Shown here: positions 36,128 through 44,602 of the stretch, in pieces | Layout of the letters: every line of letters begins with the position of its first letter | Position numbering within the stretch: the stretch's first letter is position 1 | Source: Bacillota bacterium | GTDB lineage: Bacteria > Bacillota > Clostridia > Acetivibrionales > DSM-1351 | DNA length: 64,000 nt | Assembly: GCA_023433945.1 (NCBI GenBank) | Contig: JAEYTP010000075.1 | Span: 37,985 to 101,984 of the forward strand | Direction: 5' to 3' | Notes under the pieces: generated by a model | Database searches by the model: none | What the model was told of the DNA's origin: nothing | Seen by the model: the letters and a program-made list of their open reading frames with translations, nothing else | Program-made: the position numbers and the translations under genes

Positions 36128-36417
36128 CAGCACCTCACATAGCTACCTTTAATTTAGACATATTTTATCATTTTTTGTCAATTATTTCAATCTATATTTC
36201 AGGTATTTATCATTCATTAATTGCTATTATTAGTACTTTTTTAATATTACTCAATACTAAGTAACGTTTATAACCTTATCACAGTTTCCAAATTATCACT
36301 TTTTAATAAATATTAAATCACACCATCATCTATAATTTTTTTTTTATATTTTTGTAACAACTACGTATTCCCATTCATAATATGCAGTATCTTAAATCTT
36401 TTTTTGGAGGTATAGTC

Positions 36418-36630
36418 ATGGGATGTTTTGGTCATGGTAAAGGTACTGGTTGTTGTTTTGAAGGCGGATGGTGGTGGATCATAATTCTAGCAGTATTGTT
36501 CTTTATCTTCTGCAATGATGACTGTGGTTGTTTCTCAAACATATTTGAGGACTGCGACTGGTTGATCTGGCTTGCAATACTGTTATTAATTATCTTCATT
36601 AGTGGTGACCACGGAGAATGCTGCGATTAA
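36418..36630 (+). CDS. Small Cys-rich membrane protein (70 aa)
   Basis: GGAGGT lies six bases before ATG 36418; an ATG at 36382 has no site. The protein begins MGCFGHGKGTGCCFEGGWWW, has two hydrophobic segments (about 18-32 and 49-62) separated by CNDDCGCFSNIFEDCDW, and ends GECCD, giving nine Cys in 70 residues. It resembles small Cys/Trp-rich clostridial membrane proteins of unknown role, possibly sporulation linked. It is the first of four small proteins on this strand and has its own terminator at 36659-36689. Confidence 0.65.
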   Translation: MGCFGHGKGTGCCFEGGWWWIIILAVLFFIFCNDDCGCFSNIFEDCDWLIWLAILLLIIFISGDHGECCD

Positions 36631-36658
36631 TTTGCAGCTGCCAGCTAGGCACTTTGAA

Positions 36659-36689
36659 TAGAAGCTTGGGTATTTTATCCAAGCTTCTA
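36659..36689 (+). terminator. Hairpin after the Cys-rich small protein
   Basis: TAGAAGCTTGG (36659-36669) and CCAAGCTTCTA (36679-36689) form a perfect eleven-pair stem followed by a weak TTTC run. Confidence 0.7.
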
Positions 36690-36796
36690 TTTCAAATTAA
36701 GCCTTATGCATTTATATGGATTTAGCGTAACATATTATATCAATAAAGTTGCATAGACTATAATATTAAGTATTTTAATTGAAAGGAATGGGACTT

Positions 36797-37108
36797 ATGG
36801 GTGACTGGAGCAAAAAAATTCAGGAGCTTATGCAGGACAAATTAGTACAGTCCAAAGTAAATCAAGCCATTGACATGTTAAAAAATACCGACTCAGAGGA
36901 TCTAAAGAAGAAGTTATCCAAGATTGACAAAGAAGAATTACTGAGTAAAGTAAACGAATTTGATGAAGAAAAAATCAAGAATATGAAGATTGATAAGGAT
37001 GAGCTCAGAAAGAAAATTACAAAGCAAGATATGGATAAACTAGAAAAGGTCTTAGGAAAAGAAAATGAAGCGATAATCAAAAAGTTCAAGGAATATATGA
37101 AGGATTAG
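36797..37108 (+). CDS. Charged helical small protein (103 aa)
   Basis: The start at ATG 36797 is chosen because AAAGGA ends ten bases upstream; the ATG at 36788 touches that site. The product is almost wholly helical, with about 30 Lys and 25 Asp/Glu residues, and has imperfect ~17-residue repeats (KLSKIDKEELLSKVNEFDEE, KMDKDELRKKITKQD-like). There is no membrane segment. A protein-protein or spore-related role is possible; nothing in the sequence proves it. Its stop codon lies in a strong hairpin (37107-37131). Confidence 0.65.
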   Translation: MGDWSKKIQELMQDKLVQSKVNQAIDMLKNTDSEDLKKKLSKIDKEELLSKVNEFDEEKIKNMKIDKDELRKKITKQDMDKLEKVLGKENEAIIKKFKEYMKD

Positions 37109-37131
37109 TGAAAGAGCTCAGCTCTTTCACT
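37107..37131. other. Perfect hairpin at the stop codon
   Basis: AGTGAAAGAGCT and AGCTCTTTCACT form a 12-base perfect dyad around one central base and include the stop of the preceding gene. There is no T-run, so it may be an RNA stabiliser, a pause site or a protein-binding dyad rather than a terminator. Confidence 0.6.
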
Positions 37132-37204
37132 ATCATCTATGCACAAAATGAACAATCCACTACATAAACATAAATCTTCTAACAGAGAAGGGGGGGATTT
37201 AAGA

Positions 37205-37603
37205 GTGAGTGACGACATTGATAAAAAGTTTAAACAAATAGCCGATATGATAGGTCAGAAGGATTCCGGAGGTATGCCTGATAATGTAAAAAGCATCCTT
37301 AATATGTTCATGTCTTCTGCAAGCCAAAAAAGTGATGAAGCGGCTGAACCTTCAGAAGACTCAGAAAAAAACTCCCGCAGTTCCTCTGAAGACAAAAAGC
37401 CAACTAGTGAGGATGATACACAGGAGCTGGCCAGGAAAATGAAAAAGGCTGTTGATATGCTTGGCGCTACAACAAATGACCCTAGGGCCAACTTATTAAA
37501 TGCTCTTCACCCATACTTAAATAAAGAAAGGCAAAAGAAGTTACAAAAGTGTATGAAACTTATCAAGCTTGGTTCCCTTACTAAGTTGATGGACGAATCT
37601 TAG
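37205..37603 (+). CDS. Small acidic protein, sporulation-type (132 aa)
   Basis: The start is GTG 37205 with AAGGGGGGG about ten bases upstream; the ATG at 37139 lies right behind a hairpin and has no site. A Ser/Glu-rich middle (EPSEDSEKNSRSSSEDKK) joins two helical parts. The C-terminus has LLNALHPYLNKERQKKLQKC followed by a basic MKLIKLGSLTKLM helix. A similar ending (LL-A-KPFL---RQ-K) occurs in short clostridial proteins found in sporulation gene groups, which I know only in general terms. The neighbours on both sides are also small unknown proteins. Confidence 0.6.
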   Translation: MSDDIDKKFKQIADMIGQKDSGGMPDNVKSILNMFMSSASQKSDEAAEPSEDSEKNSRSSSEDKKPTSEDDTQELARKMKKAVDMLGATTNDPRANLLNALHPYLNKERQKKLQKCMKLIKLGSLTKLMDES

Positions 37604-37637
37604 GTATCGCATTAGAGATTCAAAGGAGATAGTAGCT

Positions 37638-38009
37638 ATGGCATACAGGAAACAATCCTCAAATTCAAGAAGATATAAAAGGCATGAGAATCATGCAAAG
37701 AGATCACATAATGAAGAAATCTACAACGGTTCTCACTCTCAGCCCGCTTTGCCCGCACCTGTATTAGCTCTTCCCGAAAGAACCGTGCACCACCATCAAG
37801 AGGAGCCAAAACAAAAGAAGCCTTTAGGATTTTTAGGTTCTTTTCTAAATCCAAAAGGCTCTGGCAAAGCATTATTTACATTTGGTGACTACGAAATTCA
37901 TTTCGATGATTTGCTGCTTGTTGGCTTAATCGTACTTTTGATGACAGACGGAATGCAAGACGAAGTTCTTGTATTTATACTTCTGTATCTCTTGTTAGAT
38001 ATATTCTAA
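37638..38009 (+). CDS. Basic small protein with C-terminal membrane hairpin (123 aa)
   Basis: AAAGGAG lies nine bases before ATG 37638. The first ~70 residues are basic and His-rich (YRKQSSNSRRYKRHENHAKR) and probably disordered. The last ~40 contain FGDYEIHFDDLLLVGLIVLL and VLVFILLYLLLDIF, two short membrane segments. This ending is common in small sporulation-associated clostridial proteins, as far as I recall. The stop overlaps the stop of the convergent membrane protein gene by two bases. Confidence 0.65.
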   Translation: MAYRKQSSNSRRYKRHENHAKRSHNEEIYNGSHSQPALPAPVLALPERTVHHHQEEPKQKKPLGFLGSFLNPKGSGKALFTFGDYEIHFDDLLLVGLIVLLMTDGMQDEVLVFILLYLLLDIF

Positions 38010-38902
38010 TGAAGTTTTAAATTGCTTTTATTTTTGTAGCTATCATTGCACTCTTTAAAAGAAGAAAAAATGAAGCCTAACATTAATGCATAGAATAGAG
38101 TCTTAAATACTATATTAACTATCAAAAGTACTGTATTTGCAACTCCCCCCACAACCTGTTGATTTGCAAGTGAAAAATTTGCTACTATATAAACCGCTTC
38201 AAAAACTAAAAAGGTTATATCAAACGCCAAAAACCTTGACAAAAGAGACCAAAAGTTGCTGTCTGACAGTTTTTTGGCTATCTTAAAATGGTTTTTTTCA
38301 TAAGTAACTGCGGAAGGGTACCAAAAGCAGATATACTGTCTGAAAAACGCAAAGCTGAAGAACAGTACAACAGCAGTTACCAGCATAAGCAAAAATCCTG
38401 CAAATAAGTTAATATTACCGTTTAAAGAGTTATCCATAACAATAGCTGAGGGGATAGACGCTATAAACAGATAAATAACTAAAAGTATAGTACAACATAT
38501 TGTCCAAAGGTTTACAGCTATCAACCTTAAAAAATATTTCTTGATGCCCACAATAAAATCTTTGAAAGTACTCCTGTTCTTGCCCTCCACAGCATTGTGA
38601 AGAACGTTAAAGTAGCCTGAAAACAGCAGTGCAAGTAACAATGAAAATGCTAAAACCAAGAAGGTAAGTCCAATAATTATTTTTACAGCTGTAGTAGGAA
38701 CAATCACAGCACCTACAATAAATTGAATAACATTTATAAAATCATCGAAAAAACTGCCCCCTGATTTAAACATACTAAATCCATAAACTATAGTCATAAA
38801 CAAGTATTCAATTAAGCTTACAATCCCTCCAATAAAAAAGGTTAGTAGAAAAATGGAGGGTTTCTTTTTCAAAAGTTCAACTGCATTCCCTAATGCTCTC
38901 AT
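38006..38902 (-). CDS. Six-helix membrane protein of unknown function (298 aa)
   Basis: About six long hydrophobic segments span the protein (for example FLLTFFIGGIVSLIEYLFM near residue 20 and FLVLAFSLLLALLFSGYF near 95). A short motif VEGKNRSTFKDFIVGIKKYF in a cytoplasmic loop resembles DUF4013/DUF975-type integral membrane proteins. The start is ATG 38902 with AGAAGG six bases upstream. It may be in the transcript of tex, which ends 143 bases upstream, with a repeat array between. Confidence 0.7.
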   Translation of the reverse strand: MRALGNAVELLKKKPSIFLLTFFIGGIVSLIEYLFMTIVYGFSMFKSGGSFFDDFINVIQFIVGAVIVPTTAVKIIIGLTFLVLAFSLLLALLFSGYFNVLHNAVEGKNRSTFKDFIVGIKKYFLRLIAVNLWTICCTILLVIYLFIASIPSAIVMDNSLNGNINLFAGFLLMLVTAVVLFFSFAFFRQYICFWYPSAVTYEKNHFKIAKKLSDSNFWSLLSRFLAFDITFLVFEAVYIVANFSLANQQVVGGVANTVLLIVNIVFKTLFYALMLGFIFSSFKECNDSYKNKSNLKLH

Positions 38903-38944
38903 ATTAATCCTTCTTTCAACCAATACTTTATAATAGCTTCTGCA

Positions 38945-39055
38945 AATATCACATATTTCTTATTTTGCTATTAATTTTTTATTTATAAAAGATAATATCA
39001 CATTTTACTTTTAATTTATAAATAGATAATATCACATTTTACTTTTAATTCAAAT
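38945..39055. repeat. 34-bp repeat array overlapping the end of tex
   Basis: GATAATATCACATTTTACTT followed by TTAATT occurs at 38991 and 39025, with a decayed earlier copy near 38942. The last copy runs into the final codons of tex, so the array shares sequence with the gene end. Confidence 0.75.
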
Positions 39056-41198
39056 CTTTCATACTAAGAGATATTCTTTTTCTGGCTGCATCTACTTCTA
39101 TTATTTTTACCTTTACAATATCTCCAACTGAAACAACCTCCATGGGATTCTTAACAAATCTATCACGGAGCTGAGAGATGTGAACAAGCCCATCCTGATG
39201 CACCCCAATATCAACAAAAGCCCCGAAGTCCGCAACATTTCTAACTGTTCCGGTAAGTATCATCCCTGCACGTAGGTCCTCTATATTCAATATATCGGTA
39301 TGCAAAATTGGTTGAGGAAGCTCATCTCTAGGATCGCGACCCGGCTTTTGTAACTCATTGAGAATATCCTTTAGGGTAGGTAAACCGATGGACAGTTTCT
39401 CAGCAACGGTGTTCACCCCTTGTTGCTCAACCTTGGCCTTTAGCAAAGTAAGATTCCTATTCTCAACATCCTTAACTGAGTATCCCATCAAATTTAGCAA
39501 ATGCTCTGTAGCCTTATATGATTCAGGATGCACGGAGGTATTATCCAAAATATTTTTGCCATCGGGAATTCTCATAAATCCAGCGCACTGCTCGAATGTC
39601 TTATTTCCAAGCTTTGACACCTTAATAAGTTCTGAGCGGCTTTTAAACTTTCCATTCTTCTCCCTATAATCCACAATATTCTTGGCTATTGTGCCGGACA
39701 CTCCCGAAATATATGAAAGTAAAGAAGCTGAAGCTGTATTTAAGTCCACACCTACGCTATTTACACAATCCTCAACTACTCCAGCTAATGATTCTCCTAA
39801 TCTCTTTTGATTCATATCATGCTGATACTGTCCAACACCAATTGCTTTTGGGTCAATCTTTACCAATTCCGCTAATGGGTCCTGTAGTCTTCTTGCTATA
39901 GAAACTGCACTTCTGAGAGCTACATCAAAATCAGGAAACTCTTCTGCTCCTAGCTTTGATGCGGAATACACTGACGCCCCTGCCTCACTAACCACCATAT
40001 AGTATACCTTTCGGTCAACTTCCTTTAACAAATCGGCAACAAATATCTCAGATTCTTTAGACGCTGTACCATTGCCGATAGAAATAATGTCTACCTTGTA
40101 CTTATTAATCATCTGCTTAATCTTATTCTTTGCTTCTTCTACCTTGTTTTGAGGTGGGGTGGGATAAATTACGGTAGTTTCTAATACCTTTCCCGTGTCA
40201 TCTACTACTGCAATCTTACATCCTGTTCTATAAGCAGGGTCTAGTCCTAACACCACTCTGTCCTTAACAGGAGGTTGCATAAGTAGATTTCTAAGGTTCT
40301 CAGAGAAAACCTTTATTGCCTGTTCCTCTGCTCCTTCGGTGAGAAAATTCCTAATATCTCTCTCAAGAGAAGGGAAAATCAGTCGGTCATATGAGTCTTC
40401 TATTGCCCTTTCAATATAACTTGTAGCATCTGAACCTGTATTCTTTAAAATTTTACCTTTTAGATAATTTAAACAATAATTGGTATCAACATCTATTTTT
40501 ACCTGTAGGTATTCTTCCTTTTCACCTCTGTTTAATGCCAGAACTCTATGCTTTGCTATTTTGGATACAGCCTCTTTAAACTCATAGTACATCCTATAAA
40601 CAGAGTCCTCTTCCTTTTTTGCAGTAGAAATAATGATACCATTTCTATAGATAATATCTCTCAAGGTCTTTCTATATTCAGCATTATCAGAGATTTCCTC
40701 AGCAACAATGTCCAACGCACCCGCCAATGCCTCTTCGATGGTATTTACACCTTTTTCTGCATCAATATACTGTAGTGCTGCTTCGGTAACAGGGGTCTTT
40801 GAAGGAAGCTGAGCCATTAATATAGCAGCAAGAGGCTCTAAGCCCTTTTCCTTGGCAATAGTGGCCCTGGTTTTTCTTTTGACCTTGTATGGTCTATATA
40901 AATCCTCAATCTCTTGCAATGATACTGCTTTATCGAGGCTTTTAGTAAGCTCATCGGTAAGTTTTCCCTGGGCATCAATAAGTCTCTTTACATCATCTCT
41001 TCTTTGCTCTAAATTCCTCAGATATGTCAACCTATCAAACAATTCTCTGAGTACCTGGTCATTGAGTTCTCCCGTTACTTCCTTACGATATCGTGCGATA
41101 AATGGTATGGTATTGCCATCGTCTATTAACTTTACAGTGTTTTCAACTTGAAAAGGCTTAAGATTAAACTCTGAAATTAGTTGCTTAATAATATCCAT
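39045..41198 (-). CDS. tex: Tex family RNA-binding transcription accessory protein
   Basis: Tex proteins bind RNA and act in transcription; loss is pleiotropic. The protein has 717 residues, close to B. subtilis YdcI. In order it has helical N-terminal domains with TIPFIARYRKEVTGELND, a YqgF RNase-H-like domain (VVLGLDPAYRTGCKIAVVD), helix-hairpin-helix parts (SYISGVSGTIAKNIVDYREK) and a C-terminal S1 domain (VRNVADFGAFVDIGVHQDG). The start is ATG 41198 with AGAGGA a few bases upstream; the frame's upstream ATG at 41216 is inside the leader. Confidence 0.96.
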   Translation of the reverse strand: MDIIKQLISEFNLKPFQVENTVKLIDDGNTIPFIARYRKEVTGELNDQVLRELFDRLTYLRNLEQRRDDVKRLIDAQGKLTDELTKSLDKAVSLQEIEDLYRPYKVKRKTRATIAKEKGLEPLAAILMAQLPSKTPVTEAALQYIDAEKGVNTIEEALAGALDIVAEEISDNAEYRKTLRDIIYRNGIIISTAKKEEDSVYRMYYEFKEAVSKIAKHRVLALNRGEKEEYLQVKIDVDTNYCLNYLKGKILKNTGSDATSYIERAIEDSYDRLIFPSLERDIRNFLTEGAEEQAIKVFSENLRNLLMQPPVKDRVVLGLDPAYRTGCKIAVVDDTGKVLETTVIYPTPPQNKVEEAKNKIKQMINKYKVDIISIGNGTASKESEIFVADLLKEVDRKVYYMVVSEAGASVYSASKLGAEEFPDFDVALRSAVSIARRLQDPLAELVKIDPKAIGVGQYQHDMNQKRLGESLAGVVEDCVNSVGVDLNTASASLLSYISGVSGTIAKNIVDYREKNGKFKSRSELIKVSKLGNKTFEQCAGFMRIPDGKNILDNTSVHPESYKATEHLLNLMGYSVKDVENRNLTLLKAKVEQQGVNTVAEKLSIGLPTLKDILNELQKPGRDPRDELPQPILHTDILNIEDLRAGMILTGTVRNVADFGAFVDIGVHQDGLVHISQLRDRFVKNPMEVVSVGDIVKVKIIEVDAARKRISLSMKDLN

Positions 41199-41307
41199 TG
41201 TTCTTCCTCTTTCCATTTACATAATATTATATCTGTACATATTGTTATCACCGTATCATCGGTACATATTTTTTATTTTAATATTTAACTAAACTAAAAG
41301 GTGCTTG

Positions 41308-42240
41308 CTAAGCAAATTGAACAAGTTCAACATTATCATACAAGTGCCATACCCTGTCAACATCTATGTGCCCAATTTGGCCAAACTCCGCATTAGAAGC
41401 TCCACATGCACACCCTAGCTTAAGACCTTCAGCTACTGCTTTCCCCTGTATCAGGCTATAGCATATTCCTGCTACCATTGAATCTCCCGACCCAATAGAA
41501 TTAACAGTGGTAATATCCATTGTCTTTGCCTTATAGGCCCCCTTGTCAGTAACTAGCATTGCTCCATCACGTCCCAAAGAAATACAAACTGCACCTACAC
41601 CTTTTTTAACAATTCCTTTTGCAGCTGTGTAAATGTCCTCATCCGACTTTATATTTTTGCCACAATAATTTGAAAGTTCCCTAATATTGGGCTTTATAAT
41701 AAAAGGACCTGCTTCTATTCCTGCAGATAATATATCTCCACTACTGTCAAGAATAGTAATAACCCCATTTTGTTTTGCTATCCTTATTAACCTTGCATAG
41801 GTAAAGTGGTCTAGTCCTTTTGGCAAACCACCTGAGCACACCAAATACTTCTGACTTTTAATCTGCTCACTAAACAGCTCTAAAAAAGCATCCCAGCTTT
41901 GTCTACTAATAACGGGACCTGCTTCTAGTATCTCAGTTTCTGTATTGTTTACAAGGTCAATAATGTTGTTATTAATCCTGGATTGTCCTTCAACGGTTAT
42001 AAAATTAGTAGTGCAGCCAAGTTTACACACACTTGAATGCAACCATTCTCCATTACTTCCGGCTTTAAATCCCAGTACATTTGCACTTACCCCCAACTGA
42101 CTTAGTACCCTCGCAACATTTATCCCTTTGCCGCCTGCAGAGATTTGGTAATCCCCCACCCTATATAGGTTTCCTGCAGAAAAGTCATTTATAAAATATA
42201 TTTTATCAATTGCGGGACTTAGTGATAATACCGTTATCAT
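41308..42240 (-). CDS. PfkB-family sugar kinase (1-phosphofructokinase-like)
   Basis: The 310-residue kinase begins MITVLSLSPAIDKIYFI, has GGKGINVARVLSQLG near residue 37 and the anion-hole / catalytic base loop VNSIGSGDSMVAG near 245. These fit the FruK/LacC branch, which phosphorylates fructose-1-phosphate or tagatose-6-phosphate. No PTS or regulator gene is adjacent, so the substrate stays open. GAGG lies upstream of the ATG. It lies between tex and a terminator and may be read with tex. Confidence 0.9.
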   Translation of the reverse strand: MITVLSLSPAIDKIYFINDFSAGNLYRVGDYQISAGGKGINVARVLSQLGVSANVLGFKAGSNGEWLHSSVCKLGCTTNFITVEGQSRINNNIIDLVNNTETEILEAGPVISRQSWDAFLELFSEQIKSQKYLVCSGGLPKGLDHFTYARLIRIAKQNGVITILDSSGDILSAGIEAGPFIIKPNIRELSNYCGKNIKSDEDIYTAAKGIVKKGVGAVCISLGRDGAMLVTDKGAYKAKTMDITTVNSIGSGDSMVAGICYSLIQGKAVAEGLKLGCACGASNAEFGQIGHIDVDRVWHLYDNVELVQFA

Positions 42241-42364
42241 ATGTAACCTCGTAAATGAAAATTTAACTGATATAAGAGCAATTATTGATATTATAGCATA
42301 TAATCTGTTAAGTACTGAATAAAAAAAGATATCGTATGTCTATGAGTGTCTTTCTCTGAGTCAA

Positions 42365-42417
42365 AAAGCTGGCCAGCAGTAAATAGGTTCCTTTTTCTAT
42401 AACTGCCAACCAGCTTT
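42365..42417 (-). terminator. Hairpin terminator upstream of the kinase gene
   Basis: AAAGCTGG (42365-42372) pairs with CCAGCTTT (42410-42417), with a second inner stem CAGCAGT / ACTGCCAA-like. On the minus strand TTTTTGA follows. It ends the transcript of the 42-residue peptide gene. Confidence 0.65.
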
Positions 42418-42447
42418 CTTTTAAGCCCGGTAATAAATGATGGATTT

Positions 42448-42576
42448 TTATTTTTTTAGTTCCTTGATATCCAACTTATTTTTTTCCTGCTTACCAAGCT
42501 TACCATTATTCTCACCAAGTTGATCATTAGCTACTGAAAGCTTGCTGTTATCATTGACCATTTTTCCCTTACCCAT
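42448..42576 (-). CDS. Small hydrophilic protein (42 aa)
   Basis: The frame MGKGKMVNDNSKLSVANDQL continues as GENNGKLGKQEKNKLDIKELKK. AAAGGA lies 11 bases before ATG 42576. It is Asn/Lys-rich with an NxKLxxxNxxLGxNxGKLGKQ pattern, like small acid-soluble or spore-associated peptides, but no family is identified. It lies just downstream of uvsE on the same strand and ends before a terminator. Confidence 0.5.
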   Translation of the reverse strand: MGKGKMVNDNSKLSVANDQLGENNGKLGKQEKNKLDIKELKK

Positions 42577-42651
42577 AATACAATCAGTCCTTTCAATCTA
42601 TGATATTAGTATTATAAACGTTGTTTTCCTTTCTTAAACTGTATAATAAAA

Positions 42652-43611
42652 CTATAGTTGAAAAGCCCCATTATTAATTCTTTTGAAGCCTTGCCTACTC
42701 AACTCATTAGATAATTCTATCAAAGCATTATCCTTCATCTTTGCTTCTAACATAACATCAATATCCCTTTGCTGGCGTTTAGCTATTTCCATAAACATGC
42801 GAAATTCATCCACATTAATGTAATCAGCATGACTTCTAAAATCCTTATCACTTTTGGGACTGGAAAAGTGGATTTTGGGTGGATAATCTTCACCAATCCA
42901 TGTATCATAAATGCGAGGCAGCATCTGCTCAATATTTTCACCGTTGTTAATGCAGTTATGGTGATGTACATCAAGCACCATCGGTATTTTGAGTTCTTCA
43001 CATATATTTAGGACATCATTTGCAGAATATGATTTATCATCGTTCTCAAGCATTATTCGCCTTCTAATCCTGTCGGGAAGCTTAGTAAAATTTTCTTTAA
43101 ACCTATCTATAGATTTCGTTTTGTTCGCGTATACCCCACCAACATGTATAACAAGTTTATATTTTGAGTGGTACAAACCCATTGCCTCAAAAAGCTTAAT
43201 GTGATAATCCAAGTCTTTTATTGAATCTTCGAGTACCTTTTCATCTTTTGGATTTAGCAGAGTAAAATGATCGGGGTGAGCACTAACCCGAAAATCATTT
43301 TTCATTATGAAATCCCCAATTTCTAAAAATTGCTCCTTAAAATCCTGTTGGTAATCCCAATTGGATAGCTCATCATGGGTTGCCAAAGGGATTAATTTGG
43401 AGGTTAATCTATAGACATCTATATTTAACGCTTTATTGTACTTGAGAATTCTCAATGTATTGTTGAGATTTGATTTTGCGACTCTCGATAGGCGCATTTT
43501 TTTTGCCTCTTCTGATTCAAGCTTTTTATATAGGGTATAGGTTACAGTTCCTGATGGGGTGCAATCCTTCAGGTTAAGAGTCATTGCAACATATCCAAGT
43601 CTTAATATCAT
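42652..43611 (-). CDS. uvsE: UV damage endonuclease
   Basis: UvsE nicks DNA 5' to UV photoproducts and other lesions. The 319-residue TIM-barrel protein begins MILRLGYVAMTLNLKDCTPS and contains SAHPDHFTLLNPK near residue 105, VIHVGGVYANKTKSI near 155, MLENDDKSY near 192, VLDVHHHNCIN near 215 and HFSSPKSDKDFRSHADYI near 250, all metal-binding segments of the family. AAGGAA lies upstream of the ATG. It is divergent from the GtrA gene. Confidence 0.95.
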   Translation of the reverse strand: MILRLGYVAMTLNLKDCTPSGTVTYTLYKKLESEEAKKMRLSRVAKSNLNNTLRILKYNKALNIDVYRLTSKLIPLATHDELSNWDYQQDFKEQFLEIGDFIMKNDFRVSAHPDHFTLLNPKDEKVLEDSIKDLDYHIKLFEAMGLYHSKYKLVIHVGGVYANKTKSIDRFKENFTKLPDRIRRRIMLENDDKSYSANDVLNICEELKIPMVLDVHHHNCINNGENIEQMLPRIYDTWIGEDYPPKIHFSSPKSDKDFRSHADYINVDEFRMFMEIAKRQQRDIDVMLEAKMKDNALIELSNELSRQGFKRINNGAFQL

Positions 43612-43726
43612 CTCTATATTCCTTTACATTTTATATATATTTGTAGAATAATAACATTAATAAATATTTTGCCGCCTATTTTTTTTATTATGTGGTAAAA
43701 TATTAAACAGCAAAGGAGATTCAACT

Positions 43727-44134
43727 GTGAAAACTATTATTGCTAAATATAGAGATTTTTTTGTCCAACTATTTAAATATGGCATTGTGGGAGTTATAAA
43801 TACTATAATCACCGCTATTGTTATATTCTTATTAATGAATACCATGGGTGCCCCATATACTATTTCCAATATTATCGGTTATATTGCCGGAGTCATAAAT
43901 GGATTCTTCCTAAACTTTAAATGGACCTTCAAAACCAGTACTTTACCTGCTTATAGGCAATTTATTAGATTTATTACAGTCTTTTTAATATGTTTTTTGA
44001 TTCAATTTATACTAGTAATAGTAATGGTTGAATATCTTAGTATTAATGAAAATATAGCCCAGCTGGTAGGTATGGTTATATATTCATTTATTGGCTTTCT
44101 ACTAAACAAGTATTTTACTTTCAAAGCAAGTTAA
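43727..44134 (+). CDS. GtrA-family membrane protein
   Basis: Four membrane helices in 135 residues, with FFVQLFKYGIVGVINTIITA at the N-terminus and GFFLNFKWTF (the conserved NF-W-F motif) in the middle, define the GtrA/PF04138 family. Members help to move lipid-linked sugars across the membrane. The start is GTG 43727 with AAAGGAG seven bases upstream. No glycosyltransferase is adjacent, although sugar-nucleotide genes occur nearby at 44603. Confidence 0.92.
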   Translation: MKTIIAKYRDFFVQLFKYGIVGVINTIITAIVIFLLMNTMGAPYTISNIIGYIAGVINGFFLNFKWTFKTSTLPAYRQFIRFITVFLICFLIQFILVIVMVEYLSINENIAQLVGMVIYSFIGFLLNKYFTFKAS

Positions 44135-44184
44135 TATCTTTCCTGCTGAGGAGTTTTTCACTTTCTAAACGCATAATTAAAATA

Positions 44185-44220
44185 CCTAGATATGCAAATA
44201 ATAAAGTAAACATATCTAGG
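44185..44220 (+). promoter_or_regulatory. Hairpin that can cover the ribosome binding site
   Basis: CCTAGATATG (44185-44194) and CATATCTAGG (44211-44220) form a perfect ten-base stem with a 16-base loop. The right arm shares AGG with the AGGAGG ribosome binding site (44218-44223) of the next gene. Formation of the stem in RNA could limit translation; equally it may be an operator dyad in DNA. Confidence 0.5.
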
Positions 44221-44230
44221 AGGCTTTATT

Positions 44231-44527
44231 ATGCAGGAAAAAATAGTTGTACTTTTTACTAACTTGTGTGATGCAAAAGCAGCTCGTGAAAAACTAAATG
44301 ATAAAGGATTTACACTAATAAGTATTAATGCTACTCAGTTTGGTCTATCCAGGTCTTTTCATAACAGGCACAGATACAAATCCTTTCCGGGAGCGATTTT
44401 ATCTACTGTTATTAAAATTGAAGCTTATATAGAAATATGCGACAAGTCAGTAGCAGAAGAAATCATAGAGAAGAGCTTTGGTGTAATTGATTATCTTTTT
44501 TTGCAGGATTATACAAAAGCGTATTGA
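44231..44527 (+). CDS. Hypothetical protein with ferredoxin-like pattern (98 aa)
   Basis: The sequence shows a beta-alpha-beta pattern: KIVVLFTNLCDAKAAREKL, then GFTLISINATQFGLSRSFHN, a basic HRHRYKSF loop and KIEAYIEICDKSVAEEIIEK. This resembles small regulatory alpha/beta domains, but no ligand motif is obvious and I do not recognise the family. AGGAGG precedes the ATG within a hairpin. The ManC-like gene follows after 75 bases on the same strand. Confidence 0.65.
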   Translation: MQEKIVVLFTNLCDAKAAREKLNDKGFTLISINATQFGLSRSFHNRHRYKSFPGAILSTVIKIEAYIEICDKSVAEEIIEKSFGVIDYLFLQDYTKAY

Positions 44528-44602
44528 ATAATATAATATATTATCTTCTTGAATATATCATCTACTTGTATTGCAAAATTATTACCATTACGGGGTGATT
44601 TA

